A DNA stretch of 64,000 nucleotides from Acorus gramineus. Its lineage: Eukaryota; Streptophyta; Magnoliopsida; Acorales; Acoraceae. The position numbers and the translations under genes were made by a program. The stretch covers positions 1,076,433 to 1,140,432 of the forward strand of contig JAUJYN010000019.1 in NCBI GenBank assembly GCA_030737835.1, read 5' to 3'. Position 1 is the first letter of the stretch. The number at the start of each line of letters is the position of its first letter. Below the pieces are notes generated by a model. It searched no databases. It saw only the letters and a list, made by a program, of their open reading frames with translations, and was not told the DNA's origin. Positions 21,301-33,708 of this stretch are shown piece after piece.

Positions 21301-21831
21301 ATGTTGTTATGCCACTTAGAGGTTGGATAAATAATTGCATTGTGGTCAATATTGTCTGTGATGCATGGGTTGTGCCGTTCACTGAGCGTGTGGCTCACCC
21401 CTCGCATATGTTTTCCCCAGTTGCCACTGAGCCTGAGTTGGAGCCGGAGCAGTAGTAGGAGCTTTCCGAGGGATTTCTTCAGTAGCGGAGCAGCGCCACG
21501 TTTTCGCGAGTACTAGAGGTTATCAGCATCCCTTCTTGACTGTATGTATTTTATTTCCGTGCTTGGCATGCGTTTGTATATATCCAGTTGTATTTGGGTA
21601 TATTGGCTCTCACAGGACGGATGATTGAGTATCGAGTCTGTAGAATGTTTATTTACAGATTCAGTCTTTTGCTTCCGCATTTGGTATATATATCATGTCA
21701 GCCCCTTTAGTTATCAGTGTGTCATTCTGGTTGTTTGTGTATGATATATTATTGACCTCCTGTGTAGATTCTGATATTTTATATACACTTGCCGCGTCCC
21801 GGGGACGGCCGCCCTGGGGCGTGACACAACA

Positions 21832-21974
21832 CCGAATTCATCTTGAGGACAATACAAGTATTTCTAGGGAATTACAAAGGCGTTTGAATCCTCTCATGAA
21901 GGAGGTTGTAAGAGCTGAAGTTTTAAAACTTCTTGATGTTGGGATCATTTATCCCATTTCTGATAGTAAATGGG
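21832..21974 (+). pseudogene. Athila pol segment between two nested LTRs
   Basis: 143 bp of Athila pol stranded between insertions S2 and S3. It shows the HLEDNTS and LNPLMKEVVRAEVLKLLD motifs that precede the reverse transcriptase core, then stops at the S3 target site ATGGG. Fossil fragment. Confidence 0.9.
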
Positions 21975-23853
21975 TGTTATATATGTGTCACTTTTAACCT
22001 GCTGGTAACCGTTGGAGCGTTCTGGCAGTTTTTCATTTTTTTTTCGGTTTTCGATCGGTACCGCTAATTTTTGGACTGTTAGCTATCGTCCTGAGTTAGA
22101 GGACTCCGATTGGAAATCTAACTGCATATTTGGTGTCCTGGTGCCATTTTAAGCCTCTCACGAAAATTTCGTTGAATTCCGGTAACGTTTCTGAAATTTC
22201 ACAGTTCCGGGGCGTATACGGGTTTTTAAGTCCCTTGATATATATAGTGAGATCTAAAAATATCTTAACACTATTCATCATCTCCTTCCTTGAGCTCTCT
22301 CTCTCCCCTTCTCCATTTTTCTTGCTTTTGAGCCCCCTAGACCCCTCAAAGCTTAAAACCTAAAACCTAGGAAGTGTAGATCTACACCCTGGTGGTTTCA
22401 AATCTCGATTCCGGCGAGTTTTACCCCTCCGTCCCCCCTCTCTTCTTCCCTGATTTGAGCCATTTCGGTGGTGGAGGTAGATCCGGGCGTTGGAAACCTT
22501 TTGGGAGAGGTTTCGGTGCGCGGAGAGCAACCAGATTTCCTTTCCTCCCCTTGGTAAACCTCTTTTTCTTCTCTTTCTTGCTTAGATGTATGTTAGGAGG
22601 GTGGAAATGAGGTTGGGTGGTGGTCGGCGGCGGTGGGTGGCCGTCGGAGGGCTGTGGGAGGTGGTCGGAGGCTGTGGTGGTGGTCGGAGGTGGGTGGAAG
22701 AGGAGCTCGGGCTGGCAGGCTTGCAACTCGGGCTGGCAGGCTGCTGTCTCGGGCAGGGCAGCAGCGCAGGGTGGTGCAGGCGCAGTGGCTGGCGCGGGCG
22801 TGCACGCGTGCGTGCGCTCGGGCGGTGCTGGGGGCCAGCAGGGCTGGGCGTGCGGGCGCTCGACTGGCGCTAGGGGCCAGCAGGGCTGGGCGTGCACGCT
22901 GGGCAGGCTGGCAGGGTTAGCTCGGGTAGGCTGGGAGCAAGTGCACCAGTTTGCCGGGCGCGCGAGCGCGTGCGCGCGGGTGCGCGCGCGGGCGTGCGCT
23001 CGGGGGGTGCAGGGAGATGCGTGCGGGTAGGTTAGCTGGGTTGTGCGCGCTGGCAGGCCGGGCGAGCAGGCTGGGCGCGCAGGCGAGCAGGGCAGGGGCG
23101 CTCGGGTTTCAGGCGGGCAGTGCCCCGAGCGTGCAGGCGAGCGGTGCTCGGGCCACTCGGTGACGCGCGCAGGCAGGCAACGCGGGCAGCAGCGTGGGCA
23201 GGCTGGCAGGCACGCTGGGCGCGTGCTGCCAGGCGCGCTGGGCGCGTGTTGCGTAGGCGTGCGCGTGGGCGCTGGGTGAGGGTCCCGGGTGCTGGGCGCA
23301 GAGCGCTGGGCGCTGGGTCGCGGGTACCGGGTGCTGGCCGAGGGTGCTGGGGCGCTGGGGGCTGGGCACCGCTGTGGGGCGTGCGCGCGGGGCGCTGGGC
23401 AGAGGCAGGCGTGCGCGCGGTGTGGGAGCTGGTGGTGCGCGCGGAGTGCGCGCGGGGCGGAGCTGGCGGTGCGCGTGGGGCGAGGCCCTGGGCGCGCGGG
23501 GCGTGCGGCGTGTGGTGTGCGCGGGGAGCGCGGGGGTGCGCGCGGGCTGCTGCGGCGGAGCGCAGTGGGCGCGGTGCACCGGGTGGCTCGGCTGCGGGTC
23601 CAGGGCGGTGGGCAGGGGCCCGGCGGCGCCTAGGCGCGCGGGCTGAGGTGTGGCGGCGCACCCAAGGGGTCGGGTGGCCGTGCGGGTGGTTGCCGGTGGT
23701 GCGGGAGTGAGCCGGAGTGCTCGGGCTAGCGTGCGTACATGCCGTATGTACGTTTGCCCGAGTATGGGGTATTTTTAGAGTATGTTTAATGTATTTTTGG
23801 GTATTTTGGGGTAATTGTGGATTTTACTCACTGTATAAATGCCTGTCTTGTAG

Positions 23854-23889
23854 ATCTTGACGGACGGTCGCGCGACGACCCGGACTTCT
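23854..23889 (+). promoter_or_regulatory. Conserved microexon-like block in LTR S3
   Basis: 36 nt starting ATCTTGACGGACGG, between TGTCTTGTAG and GTGAGTGGG. Contains the palindrome GTCGCGCGAC. Confidence 0.55.
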
Positions 23890-24639
23890 GTGAGTGGGAC
23901 AATCCAACCCAGTAGAGAGGTGTTATACGCACTTGGGCGTATACCGACCTCTCCTGGGGCACCATGGATGAATATTGGCATGTTGTAATTTGTATATCAT
24001 GCGAGCATGATTTAATTGTAGAATGCATGTTACCCTAGACTTTGCATGTTAGGGACTTGCACCCTTAGGATATGTGTATGAGCCGTGCACCATGTCCCCT
24101 GTTTCCATGCTAGGAAGCCCGACCGATGCATGTGCCCTACTAGTTTATTTATTAAATTAAATGCTAGTAAATGTTAAATTGCATGTTATAGTGAATATTA
24201 TAGGGGAGGGGCCTTGCGAGGACAGCGGTGAGACCCGGGTTAGGGTACACCGTGTTCCTTGTTTGGTTGTCGGGGTGTCCTATAACGGGAACTCACGCTG
24301 CCCTCCCGAGTTTCTTTCCCCCAATGATATTCCACCCTTGTTATAACTTTTATGCATGTTCCCCGCATCTTAGTTATGCGCCCTGGTGGAGTTCTGAGGA
24401 ATTCAGGACATTAGAGTTGTTAGGATGTGCTGTCTGCGGATCCGAGTGGATCATATGCGATGGATAGGCTGTTCTGTTCCCTTCGTTAGATCCGTGTAGA
24501 GACTACCTCAGCGTTAGACAGGTTGTCCCGTGCAGGGGCTCCCAGTAGTAGGCGCCTCCTGATTTGGTGGAAGGACTGTGCTGAACATGGGAGTGGCCAA
24601 ACGACCTACGGAGTGAGGAGAGACTATCGGTGGACCAAG

Positions 24640-24900
24640 GGTGACCAACAGCCTAGTCAGTCCCAAGAGCCTAGGTCACCTGTTGAGGGTGAGGGTGAGG
24701 GTATGGTGGGCCGGCGATGTGGCGACCCACTGGATTGTAAGTCCCAATATCCTTGGTCACCCCTTGAGGGTTGAGGGTGAGGGTGTAGCGGGTTGGCGGA
24801 AGCGACCCGCTGGTTCTGTGCAATTAGTCCCAATATCCTTGGTCACCCATTGAGGGTGAGGGTGAGGGTGTAGTGGGTTGGCGGTAGCGACCCACTAGAT
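24640..24900 (+). repeat. Hairpin minisatellite in LTR S3 (3 units)
   Basis: Hairpins at 24706-24730, 24787-24811 and 24872-24896, spaced 81 and 85 bp. The last two have 9-bp stems: AGCGGGTTG / CGACCCGCT and AGTGGGTTG / CGACCCACT. Confidence 0.85.
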
Positions 24901-25483
24901 TGCAGAGTTGTTATCATTTTATGGCTTGGGCAGTATGATTGTGGATTATAAGGATTATTTGATTCTGGTCAATATTGTCTGTGATGCATGGGTTGTGCCG
25001 TTCACTGAGCGTGTGGCTCACCCCTCGCATAATATTTTTCTTCAGTGTCATCTGAGTCGGATCTGGAGGAGGAGCTCCCCGAGGGATTTCATCAGTAGCG
25101 GAGTAGCGCCACGTCCCGCGAGTATCAGAGGCTATCAGCATCCCTTGTGCTTGTATGTATTATTTTCCGTGCTTGGGCACGCGTTTGTGTTGTATTTGGA
25201 TGTCTTTGTATGTATATTGGCTCTCACAGGACATGTGATTATGTATGGAGTCTGTAGTGTGTTTTAATTACAGATTCAGTCTTAGCTTCCGCATTTGGTG
25301 TATATATCATGTCAGCCCTGCTTTTATTGTCTGTGTGTCATTCTGGTTGCTTGTGTATGATATATTATTGACCTCCTGTGTAGATTCTGATATTTTATAT
25401 ACACTTGCCGCGTACCGGGGACGCCCGGGGCGTGACAATGGGTAAGCCCGATTCATGTTGTTCCTAAGAAATCTGGCATTACA

Positions 25484-28006
25484 GTGATAAAGAATGATGA
25501 AAATGAATTAATTCCCACTAGAGTACAGACTAAGTGGCGTGTATGCATTGATTACCGTAAATTAAATTCTGCCACTAGGAAGGATCATTTTCCACTCCCA
25601 TTCATAGATCAGATGTTGGAAAGGTTGGCCGGTCATGCTTTTTACTGCTTCCTTGATGGTTATTCTGGTTATAATCAGATTCCCATAGCACCAGAGGATC
25701 AGGAGAAGACCACCTTCACCTGTCCTTTTGGGACATTCGCTTACCGTCGCATGCCCTTTGGGTTATGCAATGCACCGGCGACTTTTCAGAGGTGTATGAT
25801 TAGCATTTTCTCTGATATGATAGAGCGTTTCCTTGAGGTATTCATGGATGATTTCTCAGTATTCGGATCAACATTTTCTGATTGTTTACACCACCTCTCT
25901 CTTGTACTAATCAGGTGTAAGGAGAAAAATTTGGTACTAAATTGGGAGAAATGTAATTTTATGGTGAAAAGGGGAATTGTTTTGGGTCATGTGGTTTCAG
26001 ATAAAGGTATTGAGGTAGACAAGGCCAAGATTGATTTAATTACTAATCTCCCCCCCCCCCCAAGGACTGTTAAGGAAATTCGATCATTTTTGGGACATGC
26101 AGGCTTTTATAGGAGATTCATTAAGGATTTTAGTAAAAAAGCTAGACCCTTAAGCAATTTATTGACTAAGGATATTCCCTTTGCGTTTGATGATGAATGT
26201 ATGCAAGCCTTTGAAAGCTTAAAAAAGGAGTTAACCTCAGCCCCTATCATTAGACCTCCAGATTGGACCCAGCCCTTTGAACTCATGTGTGATGCTTCTG
26301 ATTATGCTATAGGTGCTGTTTTGGGTCAACGAATTAATAAACTCCCCCATGTGATATCCTATGCCAGTAGGACATTGAATGATGCACAACTTCTCTATTC
26401 CACCACTGAGAAAGAATTCCTAGCTGTAGTCTTTGCCTTAGAGAAATTTCGATCATATTTGATAGGTTCTAAGGTCAATGTTTATTCTGATCATGCGGCT
26501 CTTAGGTACCTTTTATCCAAGAAAGATGCTAAGGCCCGTCTCCTCCGTTGGATTCTATTGCTACAAGAATTTGATTTAGAAATCCATGATAAGAAAGGCT
26601 CTGAAAATGTTGTAGCTGACCATCTCTCTCGGTTGACCCTAGACCCTATTGAAGACCTCCCTGTGACTGAAATTTTTCCTGATGAGCAGTTAATGGAAGT
26701 GTCTACATTACCTTGGTTTGCTGATATTGTGAACTACCTTGTTACTGGAGAAATGCCTTCTCATTGGTCCAAACAAGATAGATTTAGATTTTTATCCAAA
26801 GTCAAGCACTTTTATTGGGATGATCCTTACTTGTTCAAACATTGTCCTGATCAGATCATTAGGAGATGTATTCCAAATTCTGAGTGTCGAAATGTCCTGT
26901 CATTTTGTCATGATCAGGCATGTGGTGGCCATTTTAGTGCTAGAAAGACTACTGCTAAGATTTTGCAGTGTGGTTTTTATTGGCCCACCATTTTTAAGGA
27001 TGCAGCTGAATATTGTGCAAGTTGTGAGAGATGCCAACAATTGGGAAAGATTACAAAAAGAAACATGATGCCACTCAATCCTATTCTAATCATTGAAATT
27101 TTTGATGTTTGGGGCATTGATTTTATGGGACCCTTTCCTAATTCATATGGAAATCTATACATTCTTCTAGCAGTCGACTATGTCTCTAAGTGGGTGGAAG
27201 CAATACCATGTAAAACGAATGATAACAAGGTTGTTATAAGATTTATTAAAGAAAATATTTTCTCTCGTTTTGGAATCCCTCGTGCCATTATAAGTGATAG
27301 AGGAACTCATTTCTGCAATCGTTCTTTTGAGAGTCTCATGAGGAGGTACTCTATCACTCATAAAGTTTCTACACCCTATCATCCCCAGACTAGTGGTCAA
27401 GTTGAGGTGTCCAATAGGCAAATTAAGCAAATTTTAGAGAAAACAGTAAATTCAACTCGAAAAGACTGGTCCTTGAAATTAAATGATGCATTGTGGGCAT
27501 ATAGAACTGCTTATAAGACCAATCTTGGTATGTCTCCCTATAGGATTGTCTTTGGAAAAGCCTGCCATTTGCCTGTTGAATTAGAACATCGTGCATTTTG
27601 GGCTATTAAGCAATTGAATTTTGAATTTCCCAAAGCTGGAGCCCAGAGGAAACTCCAACTTGCTGAATTAGAGGAGATCCGTAATGAGGTCTATGAGAAT
27701 GAAAAGATATATAAGGAGAAAATGAAAGTGTTCCATGACAAGTCCATTCATCGGAAGTCATTTGACGTGGGCCAGAAAGTCCTCCTTTACAATTCGAGAT
27801 TGCATATTTTTCCGGGCAAGCTAAGATCCCGTTGGACTGGCCCATATTTAGTGAGAACGGTCTATTCCCATGGTGCCATTGAGGTTGAGAATCCAAAGAA
27901 TGGCAATGTTTTTAAAGTGAATGGTCAAAGACTTAAACCATTTTTGGAGTTACCGCTGGAGAAAATGGAGGTCATTCACCTCCATGATTCCATCTATCAA
28001 GATTAA
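25484..28006 (+). CDS. Athila Pol: reverse transcriptase, RNase H, integrase
   Basis: An 840-codon open frame. Reverse transcriptase comes first, with the Athila marks [20 protein letters not shown] and the catalytic F-M-D-D near residue 120. RNase H follows ([18 protein letters not shown] near 265, [11 protein letters not shown] near 340). Integrase has a zinc-binding H-H-C-C region near 480-525, then the catalytic core with [17 protein letters not shown] and HPQTSGQVE, and a C-terminal domain ending in GPYLVRTVY and VNGQRLKPF. There is no chromodomain, as expected for Athila. The frame copies the RNA to DNA and inserts it into chromosomes. Upstream pol parts are separated from it by the nested LTRs; fossil. 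Confidence 0.93.
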   Translation: MIKNDENELIPTRVQTKWRVCIDYRKLNSATRKDHFPLPFIDQMLERLAGHAFYCFLDGYSGYNQIPIAPEDQEKTTFTCPFGTFAYRRMPFGLCNAPATFQRCMISIFSDMIERFLEVFMDDFSVFGSTFSDCLHHLSLVLIRCKEKNLVLNWEKCNFMVKRGIVLGHVVSDKGIEVDKAKIDLITNLPPPPRTVKEIRSFLGHAGFYRRFIKDFSKKARPLSNLLTKDIPFAFDDECMQAFESLKKELTSAPIIRPPDWTQPFELMCDASDYAIGAVLGQRINKLPHVISYASRTLNDAQLLYSTTEKEFLAVVFALEKFRSYLIGSKVNVYSDHAALRYLLSKKDAKARLLRWILLLQEFDLEIHDKKGSENVVADHLSRLTLDPIEDLPVTEIFPDEQLMEVSTLPWFADIVNYLVTGEMPSHWSKQDRFRFLSKVKHFYWDDPYLFKHCPDQIIRRCIPNSECRNVLSFCHDQACGGHFSARKTTAKILQCGFYWPTIFKDAAEYCASCERCQQLGKITKRNMMPLNPILIIEIFDVWGIDFMGPFPNSYGNLYILLAVDYVSKWVEAIPCKTNDNKVVIRFIKENIFSRFGIPRAIISDRGTHFCNRSFESLMRRYSITHKVSTPYHPQTSGQVEVSNRQIKQILEKTVNSTRKDWSLKLNDALWAYRTAYKTNLGMSPYRIVFGKACHLPVELEHRAFWAIKQLNFEFPKAGAQRKLQLAELEEIRNEVYENEKIYKEKMKVFHDKSIHRKSFDVGQKVLLYNSRLHIFPGKLRSRWTGPYLVRTVYSHGAIEVENPKNGNVFKVNGQRLKPFLELPLEKMEVIHLHDSIYQD

Positions 28007-28381
28007 GCTCTCTTGATAATTGTTTTGTACCATATTTTTCTGGGTTGCCTTTCCTCCCGAATCATCATTTCCTTGTTCATGCTGCAAACTAGGTTTGGGG
28101 GCGTTAGGGTAATTTTCCATTTTCAGTCTAGGTTTTGTGTTTTCATCGAGTCATTGGATGTAGTCTTTATTTTGAAATATGATGAACTAATGAAATTGTT
28201 TTGATGTCATCATATAGCAACAGTTCAATGGTGATCACTTGATATGGTAAAATTCTTCCTTTTTCATTCTCCTTTCTTGATATTTCATGTGTCCAATGAT
28301 ATGAACATTGAGGACAATGTATGGATTATGTTTGGGGGGTTTTTGACATTTGATTCATCATTCTCAGTATTGATAGATTAT

Positions 28382-28416
<35 letters not shown>

Positions 28417-29360
28417 AAATCCCTATGATGGTAGCATGAGCTCTTATGTTAACTTCTATTTTAGTAGGTCTTAAATGCTTGATCTTCGAAAATTCACTAC
28501 ACATCTGGATGCATTTTTTAGTTAAGATGAATTTGTGGAGTTGACTTAATAATTGCCTAGAATGTTAAGAACTTCGTAAAACCTGTTGAACCTAAAAGTC
28601 TAGTTCATTGGTTTGCTTGATAAGGAGTTAGGGTTTACATCAATTGAAAAGCAACCATTGAATCACAAGTACAGTGGAAAAGGGCTACTTATCATTAGGT
28701 CTTGAAAAAAAAAATATATATCGATAGAGTACTTCTCAAAAAAAAAAAAAAAAAGAAAGAAAGAAAAGAGAAGGAAAAGAAAAATATCTATGGTGCTCTT
28801 AACAAAGAGCTTAGCAATCATTATGTGAAGTTTAAAGACCGATTCAATAATGATAGAGTGAAAGCCTCCCTGTAAAAGATAGTAAGTAAGCTGGAATATC
28901 ACATATAAAGCCCATGAGGTAATAAAGTGAAAATCCAAATCTCTTGCTGGCTTAGTAGACTATTTTGGTTTTGACTCAGTGTCTAACGGAGAACCGACCA
29001 TTCGACAGCAATTAGAAGGAAAATTCTTACTTATGAGTCTGAACCTCTTGAGTGTTGTCCAGATTTTCACGAGCACACCATGTCATTAAATTAAAGATTT
29101 TTCTGAAAGGAATTTAATATCTTGAGCTCTACGATATTATCATGGGATTATGGCAAAAAAAAAAAAAAAAAAAAGTGTGAATCATGAATTTTGTGGGTAG
29201 ATTCGCTGCAAACCCTCACGAGTCAAACTCGTCCACTAGGGGTGACCTAGGGGTTTAAGGGCTTGTTGCATACGCTAAATGCAACCGTGAGAGCCTGCGA
29301 AAGTGGCCTTATCCTTATTTTTAATTTTGTTTAATCACTTTCATTGCTAGAGGACTAGCA
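28007..29360 (+). other. Athila 3' non-coding tail
   Basis: About 1.35 kb between pol and the 3' LTR. It holds A-tracts at 28386-28413, 28739-28754 and 29155-29173, a GA-rich run near 28755-28785, and the word CTAGGTTTGGGGGCG at 28090 that echoes the true polypurine tract. Some Athila elements carry an envelope-like frame here; I see none longer than about 90 codons and none with membrane-protein features. Confidence 0.75.
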
Positions 29361-29381
29361 AAAACTAGGTTTGGGGGTGTT
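29361..29381 (+). other. Athila polypurine tract
   Basis: ACTAGGTTTGGGGGTGTT directly before the 3' LTR start (TGATAAG at 29382). It serves as plus-strand primer in this family. Confidence 0.75.
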
Positions 29382-30920
29382 TGATAAGCATATTAATTAT
29401 ACATTAAAACCCCTTAATCTAAGTTTCTATATCCTTATTTTATGTATAATAATAACTAATATTAAGAATTCATGTGTTATTGCAGGTAATTGACTTAAAT
29501 GATAATCATCAATACAAGATATGCTACAAATCAGTTAAATATGTGAAGGAGAATCAAGAGTTTCTAGAAGATTCTTATGGAAAAAGATTTGGTTAAGATT
29601 GAATAAAAATCAATCCAATCAAATATATTCTTCAAAATCCCGTCCCACTGTTTTGATCATAACTTTTGCCTCAAGTATCTGATTTATATTCATGATATGG
29701 CGTTGGAAAGATAATTTCAAGATCTACAAATCACTATTTCATGAAGATTTCGTAATTCCATCTTATTACGGGTCAAAAAGCCATCTGAAGATTCTGCAGA
29801 AAATCAATTACGGGAATTAAATCTAAACTTCATATGAGGAAGGTTGAGGCCAATCTTAACTACCAAATCTTAACCATCCATTATATTGCAAATAAATGGT
29901 TGAGATTCAAGAGCTGGAGACTATAAAAGGAGCACATGTGAATAGAACAAGGAGAGGCACAAAGACAATCAAAAGGAGAAGAATTCAAGAGTTTTGCTTT
30001 GTTTTTATTTTTCTTTTCATCTCATATATTTTGATTCTTGTATTCTATTAGATCTGAATTTTAATATTAATTTTGTGTTTTTATTTTCAAGAATTTTTTA
30101 ATAATATGATGTCTTTTATTTTTCTTTTCTTTTATTAGCTAAATCTTCAACTAAGGTTGAAGATGAAACCATGCAATATTAGTTTAGGATTTTATATTTA
30201 GATTTGAATTCTCCATATGTTTGCTTTATTGCTTATCAATCTCTCCTTCAATTCTCTTTTGAAACCTTTTGTGTGAATTTCTTATTACCTTCTTCAAAAA
30301 TCTCTTGTATTTGATTTGATAAAATATGCTTTGATTGAGTTCTATGATATTTTATGCTCTTCTTAACATGTTGAATTGAGTTGGTAGATTTTATAAAGGG
30401 AAGGGAGATAGATCATTCTATTGGGTTTTCATAAATCAAGATTTTTAATCGTAGAACCATCTTCAAAGATCTCTTGTTTAGGGTTTGAAAGGGTATGCTT
30501 GGTTAACTATTTGATATCTTATTCTCTTCCTAATATGTGAATATTGAGATGATTGTTTTGATTTCAAATCTGATTTTATGAAATAATTAATATGATTTTA
30601 AATATTTATTTTCCGATTGGTATTTGATTAACGTCAATATTGATTGAGTTATATGGTGGAGTTTCATATTTGAATATAATCCCTAAATTGGTATTGCATG
30701 GTGGATTCTAAAACCCTAGTTATCTTTTCATATTAATATTCTCTTTTTTTAATAATAATAATAAATAAATAAATAAAACTTCATCAATCTTTCTTTCTAG
30801 TTCGATTAGTTAAATTGATTAATAATCTGATTTGAACAATTCTCTGTGGGTTCGACCCGTATTTGCTAGATCTATACTTCTGTAACGATCCGTGCACTTG
30901 CGGTAATTAATTACAACTTA
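29382..30920 (+). repeat. Athila 3' LTR
   Basis: Starts TGATAAG and ends TTACAACTTA, about 98-99 per cent like the 5' LTR with a 17-bp length difference near 30137. TATA box at 29922-29929. Confidence 0.9.
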
Positions 30921-30953
30921 ATTTAGAGGACTAAATTCCTAAAGGGGGAAGTA
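30921..30953 (+). other. Polypurine tract upstream of family B LTR2
   Basis: TTTAGAGGACTAAATTCC then AAAGGGGGAAGTA immediately before the LTR start TGTAACACTTG at 30954. It continues the interior interrupted at 13094 by Athila. Confidence 0.75.
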
Positions 30954-31421
30954 TGTAACACTTGTGCATTTTCTCTTATTTATATATTTGATTTAAATAT
31001 ATAAATAGGATATTTGAATTAAAATTAGTGTATTTTGTGTGTTTTTAAGTTTTGGCCCATTTAGTGTATCCTTATGGGCCCATTTTAGTTTGCAATTTTA
31101 AATACTATTTGTTAATTTTAAAAATTGTATATATTTTCTTTCGAAGATTTTCAAGATTTTAAATGGTTACAATTTTATAAAATTTTAGAGCTCAAAAGAT
31201 TAAGTTTTTGAGATTTCATTATTATTTATTTTCAGGGACTTAGCTTTGAATTATGAATTTCTTGTAATAAGATGCAATGACCTATCTGTAATTCATATAG
31301 GGACCTATTTGTAAATCCAAAACAATCTGGGGGTGATTTTGTAATTTTTGATAGATTTAGATATCTAATTATATATGTTGGTGAAAGAAAAAATAATACA
31401 TGTGCGGCTGTGTATTCTATT

Positions 31422-31462
<41 letters not shown>

Positions 31463-33067
31463 TCTTCTTGGCTATTGATTTTCTTTTAAATTATTGTTAT
31501 TTATTAGTGATATTAGATTTATGTTTAGGTTATTAAGTCTTCTTTTTTAAAAAAAATAAAATTAGGGTTTTGATTTATTTTCATGGTTAAATATATTTTT
31601 ATGTTATGGGATTTTTAGTTTTTGATCAAATTAGAGTTTTGATATAAATACAATCATGTGGTTAGATTCTTATGATTTTATAAAAACAAGGGTTTTGATA
31701 TATTATTTATTATTATTAGATCTATGTTAGGTATTTGAATTTTTGAGTCTTCATAAACTTAGGGTTTTAATTTATCATTTATTTTAAAGAATAGATCTAT
31801 GTTTAGATTATTAAACTATGAGTTTTTAATTTATCATACTAGGGTTATGATTTATACAAGTAGATGATAAATTTTATTTATTTTCAACTTTTACTAATTA
31901 ATAGTTTATTTTTATAAAGAAAAATGTGTGTTTTCATGTTATTATATCAATTTTTGTTATTTTATTATTATTTTGAATTTTCTGGATATTGTCTTTTTCT
32001 GTGTTTATTCTTTTCTGGTTTTGTCTTTTAATGTTTGGTTAGATGGTAAATAGGTTTTTATTCTTCTTCTTAGGTTCTATTATATTTTCTTTTGTATGAT
32101 TTATATGAGATAAATTTAGCTCATTGGGTATAAAGATTTATACCTATTGATTATGATTAGAGAAATTAGGTCTAGGCTTGAATTATAGGTTTTAATTAAT
32201 AATTTATTTGGTTCATCTAGGTTGTAAATTTTGTTGCGGGCTTCATTCTCCGGACCTAGGGTCCATTCGAGGTGAGTGGGCCTATCGATTTATTTCGTGT
32301 GAGTTTTTGCTCTATAACGTTGAATTTCATATGCCAATGATATTTATTGTGATAAATTTGCATTATTTGGATATTTTTTTTCATATTGGTCAAATTGCAT
32401 TTTTATTAAATAAAATTGCATGATTTAATTCATTCATTATGTCATTTAAAATAGCATGTATTATGCTATTCATGTTTCAAGAATTAATGTAATACATTTT
32501 CTAATGCTTATGTTTTTGAAATAATATTTGGATTAAGGATTATCATTTTTGATATTTTTGGAAAAATTTAGGATTAGTGGAGACAACCTAGTCCTAGGTG
32601 ATTTTATTAAGATGCACATCATAGCATATTTCAGGAATAAATCCCTCTGTTGTATTTCGCCTTTGGGGAGGAAGGTCTAGGACTCGAAGAGTCCCATGAT
32701 TGGTGAGGGGTGTGGTAAAGCATTCCTTGTAGCGGCGGATTCCTTTGTTTGGAGTTTGCAGCAATCGGGGCATCCTGTGCTGGTGTTCTCGTAGTGATGG
32801 CAGCGGCGACCCATCAGCGTCTTCTAGATCCGACATCTCCTCGAGGAAGCTTTTTGAGCGATTTAGTCGTTTGGGGCTTAGCACACTTGTTTTGGGGAAA
32901 CGGTTCTCCCGATTCAGAACCCGACCCAGTTATATCATTTAAACCTCATAATTTCTACAACGCGGGCCAAGGATTGGGCCACATGATTGCTTTAAAATAT
33001 ATAATATTTTTTAGCTTATGAATTTATATTGATTTATTAAAGGAAATTCTTGTTTTTAATATAACTT

Positions 33068-33102
<35 letters not shown>

Positions 33103-33708
33103 TGTATTATTTAACTCTCATGCTTTCTCGTGTGTGGGCCAAGGATTGGGCCATGTGCTTGCATTAAAATGTTTTTTTTTTGTTCATGATTTTAAATCGA
33201 TTTAATAAAATAAAAGATTTATTAAAAGAAATTCTGATTTTTATATATAACTGTCACGTGAAGTAATTTGTCAATGGGCTTATTCACTGAGTTAATTGCT
33301 CACCCTTTTCGATATGGGCTGGTTGTTTCATAACCAGGTATCGCATATTTCGAGGATCAAATTGAAGTTTGGGCTTTTCGCATCTTTCATGAATATCTTC
33401 GAAGTAGTGGTTCAAATGTGAATTTTAGTCACGATCGACTATTTGGGTTTGTTCAGTTTAGATGGCTCCCACAGGGGTGGTTTATTGTGTATTTCCTTTT
33501 AGTATCTTGTTTCCGCAAAACTCTGATATTTTGTAAGACCATTGGTGATTTAAAAATATTGGATATTATTTATATTTATTATCATCTGTTTTATTATATT
33601 GTTATCATAAAAAAAAAGAGCTGCAAATTTTGGTCTTGTATTTAGATTAAATTTAGTAGCGACGCATTTACCGTCCGATAAATGGTTAGGTTAATGCGGG
33701 GCGTTACA
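30954..33708 (+). repeat. Family B LTR2 (2.76 kb)
   Basis: Same start and end as LTR1. It has a polypurine tract on its left and a primer site (TGGTATCAGAGC, 33711-33722) on its right, so it serves as 3' LTR of one unit and 5' LTR of the next. (GA)n expanded at 31424-31459; (AT)n at 33070-33099. Confidence 0.9.

Larger units (their letters stand above)
18319..21826 (+). mobile_element. Solo LTR of family A inside Athila (copy S2, 3508 bp)
   Basis: Begins TGTTATAATTGTGTCAC, ends GGGGCGTGACA, with perfect duplication CAACA (18314-18318 and 21827-21831). Sense is plus. In order: promoter-like start with TATATAAAT (18582-18590), donor-like site at 18900, GC-rich block (about 18960-20020), acceptor and microexon-like block (20137-20171), a tandemly duplicated segment (20480-20800), hairpin minisatellite, stem-loop (21383-21397), LTR end. 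No gag, pol or primer site, hence solo. Younger than the Athila it sits in. Confidence 0.92.
21975..25437 (+). mobile_element. Solo LTR of family A inside Athila (copy S3, 3463 bp)
   Basis: Begins TGTTATATATGTGTCAC and ends CCGGGGCGTGACA, with perfect duplication ATGGG (21970-21974 and 25438-25442). Same orientation and layout as S2: donor-like site at 22554, GC-rich block (about 22600-23720), microexon-like block (23854-23889), single copy of the 180-bp block, hairpin minisatellite (24640-24900), stem-loop (25006-25020). Solo LTR, younger than the host Athila. Confidence 0.92.
13095..30920 (+). mobile_element. Athila-lineage Ty3/gypsy retrotransposon with two nested LTR insertions
   Basis: Layout: 5' LTR (13095-14649), tRNA-Asp type primer site, long leader, gag, protease, pol, tail, polypurine tract, 3' LTR (29382-30920). 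Flanks ATTTG (13090-13094) and ATTTA (30921-30925) look like a 5-bp duplication with one change. About 1.2 per cent of LTR positions differ by eye (18-19 substitutions plus a few indels), which means roughly half a million years at 1.3e-8 per site per year and more on a slower woody-plant clock. Two family A LTRs (18319-21826, 21975-25437) split the coding region and at least one more break exists, so it is a recent but broken copy. No envelope-like frame follows integrase. Confidence 0.93.

Noticed and set aside
18319-25437. S2 and S3 read as the two LTRs of one small element with a 143-bp interior
   Set aside because: Each has its own perfect 5-bp duplication, the 143 bp between them is Athila pol, and there is no primer site or polypurine tract.
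28663-28938. A hydrophobic 91-codon minus-strand frame after Athila pol as an envelope-like gene
   Set aside because: Wrong strand for the element, and its hydrophobic character comes from A/T tracts read as F, L and I codons.
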